DNA of 43,447 bases from CAYFQH01 sp964345215 (GTDB taxonomy: Bacteria > Bacillota > Clostridia > Christensenellales > Aristaeellaceae): the NCBI GenBank assembly GCA_964345215.1, contig CAYFQH010000015.1, positions 1-43,447 on the forward strand, written 5' to 3'. The notes below the pieces were generated by a model. That model had not been told where the DNA came from. It saw nothing but the letters and a program-made list of their open reading frames with translations, and searched no databases. Within the stretch, counting starts at the first letter, position 1; each line of letters opens with the position of its first letter. This document shows, piece by piece, positions 42,040 through 43,447 of the stretch. The translations under genes were made by a program, and so were the position numbers.

Positions 42040-42843
42040 CTAAGCTTGCTTTTTGGATCCTACAGCCTTTTTCAGCCATATTCCATCTTCTTGGTAGTTT
42101 TCAAAATGGTCAATGGCATTTAAGTTATACTCCAGTATAAAATTTGCCTCGGGTGTGTAGTCCTTAGCCCCTTGTGCAAAAGTTTTCCAGTTTATTTTGC
42201 CCTTTCCAATCCGCTGGTGAAGATCGTTTTCACCATCATTGTCATGTACATGGTAGGCCTTAATCCGATCTTTTAGCTTTTTCTGCAGGGTTAAGATATC
42301 AAAACCTGCCAACAAAGCATGCCCTGTATCAACAATGCAGTTTAGTGCAGGATTTTGTTCAAACATAGCCAAAAAGTCCTCTTGATTGCAAAGGGTATCC
42401 TTTCCGCCACCAAAGGCAAGATTTTCTACCAACATGGTTATCCCTTCTTGCAGGCAAATATCGTTAAAGCGGTTCAATCTGTCCTGTACTCGTTTTAAAG
42501 TTTCCCTCTTCTCCTTATCAGTTAAAGGCTTTGCATAAGGGCCGTTCATATGCACCACATAGCCATCGCCTCCAAAACGGTGGTATAAATCAAAAGGCTC
42601 CCTTAAATAATCAAACAGCTTATTCTCGTCTTCAACCAATGACAGTTCTGTAAGCCAGCCCTGGTATGGGGCGTGGATACTAAACTTACCCGACCGGTCT
42701 TCCATAATCTGATCAAGCGCCAGTTTCCAATAGGTTTCTCCCCCCCATTCATAAAAAATTTCAATGCCATAATCCGGTGGTAGTTCCTTCATATTATAAA
42801 TGTGGTGGCCACAGAAACTTAAGCTGGATACACTAATATTCAC
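42040..42843 (-). CDS. Sugar phosphate isomerase/epimerase-like TIM-barrel protein
   Basis: This 267-residue protein is of the xylose-isomerase-like (AP endonuclease family 2) fold. Metal-binding positions are visible along the barrel: Glu in EIFYEWGG, FSIHAPYQG, VVHMNGPY, LVENLAFGG, IVDTGHALL, AYHVHDNDG and a C-terminal ILEYNL. The family isomerises or epimerises sugars and inositols, or degrades modified sugars. The start is GTG at 42843, eight bases after AAAGGAGG. It lies 27 bp downstream of a sugar ABC permease on the same strand, so it probably processes the imported sugar, of unknown identity. Confidence 0.85.
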   Translation of the reverse strand: MNISVSSLSFCGHHIYNMKELPPDYGIEIFYEWGGETYWKLALDQIMEDRSGKFSIHAPYQGWLTELSLVEDENKLFDYLREPFDLYHRFGGDGYVVHMNGPYAKPLTDKEKRETLKRVQDRLNRFNDICLQEGITMLVENLAFGGGKDTLCNQEDFLAMFEQNPALNCIVDTGHALLAGFDILTLQKKLKDRIKAYHVHDNDGENDLHQRIGKGKINWKTFAQGAKDYTPEANFILEYNLNAIDHFENYQEDGIWLKKAVGSKKQA

Positions 42844-42870
42844 TATTTTTTCCTCCTTTATTCAACTTTG

Positions 42871-43447
42871 CTATCCTTTTATGCCAGAAGTGATAAAAGC
42901 GTTAATAATGTGCCTTTGCATAAACATATACACAATCATCACTGGTAAAGATGCCAGGGTCGCCGTTGCCATAAAAGGCCCCCAACGGTTGCCCATTTCA
43001 AAATCTAAAAACTGTTTTAGGCCTACGGTTAAAGTACGGCTTTCGGGTTTTGTAAGCACCAGCAAGGGCCAAAAATAAATATTCCAGGATTCTATTACCG
43101 TTAAAATAGCTATAGCCGCAACAGCCCCTTTACATAGGCCGTAGGTTACATTTTTCATTGCCCATAGGGAGCCGCCCCCTTCTAAATGAGCCACCTCATA
43201 GTACGTTTTAGGGATTCCACGCACATTTTGGTACAGGTAAAAAAAGGTGGTTGCGTTGGCTACATTGGGCAAAATAACCGATGTCCAGCTATTTAATATT
43301 TTCATATTGCTCACTAAAATGTAGTTTGGAATCATCGTTACCTGAAAAGGTATAACCATGGTAATGAGCAAAAAATAAAAAATGATTGAATTTGCCTTTG
43401 CTGAAAACCTTGTTGAATATAAAACCGATGCCCTGGGCAACGATGTT
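42871..43447 (-). CDS. MalG-type sugar ABC transporter permease, partial, possibly frameshifted
   Basis: This is the C-terminal part (about 190 residues) of a carbohydrate ABC inner-membrane permease, running off the right edge of the window. Visible landmarks are MVIPFQVTMIPNY, the EAA coupling loop (YYEVAHLEGGGS, with E-A replaced by E-V and the usual IDGAS altered), WNIYFWPLLV, and the terminal GIKG typical of MalG-like proteins. Near 43400 another frame looks more family-like for the segment before this (GIGFIFNKVFSKGK, compared with the usual AYAFARFxFKGK). A one-base shift around 43395-43410 is therefore possible. It sits upstream of the isomerase in one operon. Confidence 0.8.
   Translation of the reverse strand, partial: TSLPRASVLYSTRFSAKANSIIFYFLLITMVIPFQVTMIPNYILVSNMKILNSWTSVILPNVANATTFFYLYQNVRGIPKTYYEVAHLEGGGSLWAMKNVTYGLCKGAVAAIAILTVIESWNIYFWPLLVLTKPESRTLTVGLKQFLDFEMGNRWGPFMATATLASLPVMIVYMFMQRHIINAFITSGIKG

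Overview
This 43.4 kb window looks like ordinary chromosome from a low-to-mid-GC Firmicute, most likely an anaerobic clostridial lineage. The reasons are AGGAGG-type ribosome binding sites with several TTG/GTG starts, a T-box leader in front of leuS, the SpoVB-like flippase / mazG / HU / rqcP gene order typical of Firmicutes, the MEP isoprenoid pathway, and a citrate-synthase-like enzyme of the homocitrate/Re-citrate synthase type instead of an ordinary Si-citrate synthase. No tRNA, rRNA, CRISPR array, prophage or complete insertion sequence was seen. The assignment is inferred from gene content only.

Layout. 1-3.1 kb: a polytopic DUF6020-like membrane protein (+) converging on a GT2 glycosyltransferase (-). 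3.1-8.1 kb (-): flippase, mazG/yabN, hup, rqcP and a fused ispDF. 8.2-9.5 kb (-): a MATE exporter behind a 370 bp structured intergenic stretch. 9.9-15.0 kb (-): a tight three-gene unit of SWIM-SNF2 helicase, SRAP abasic-site protein and a DUF1015 protein. 15.2-19.8 kb (+): aspartate aminotransferase overlapping a Re-citrate/homocitrate-synthase-like gene, then an SGNH hydrolase and a secreted beta-lactamase-fold serine hydrolase. 20-25.5 kb: T-box and leuS (+), ferritin (-), Aquifex-type aconitase (+). 25.6-27.7 kb: KtrB/KtrA potassium uptake.

27.8-32.4 kb (+) is the most unusual part. A BlaI/MecI-type repressor sits behind a near-textbook BlaI operator. It is followed by a 1119-residue BlaR1-like M56 metalloprotease whose extracellular part is not a penicillin-binding domain. 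That part looks like a beta-propeller-like segment followed by an ABC-type extracellular solute-binding domain. A small secreted protein of unknown function comes next. I read this as a proteolysis-based one-way signalling system in which a solute-binding domain replaces the beta-lactam sensor. A candidate small RNA with its own promoter and terminator lies just upstream.

32.4-43.4 kb: asnA and ald (both -), a NatAB-type ABC exporter (-), a three-gene (+) cluster of DUF5058 membrane protein, second membrane protein and membrane-anchored M20 peptidase, then an ECF sigma factor with a tandem zinc-finger anti-sigma gene that appears frameshifted (-), and a sugar-phosphate isomerase-like protein with the end of a MalG-type sugar ABC permease (-).

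Metabolically, the aminotransferase, the citrate-synthase-like enzyme and the aconitase could form an oxaloacetate-to-isocitrate route feeding 2-oxoglutarate and glutamate. asnA and ald add further aspartate, alanine and ammonia metabolism.
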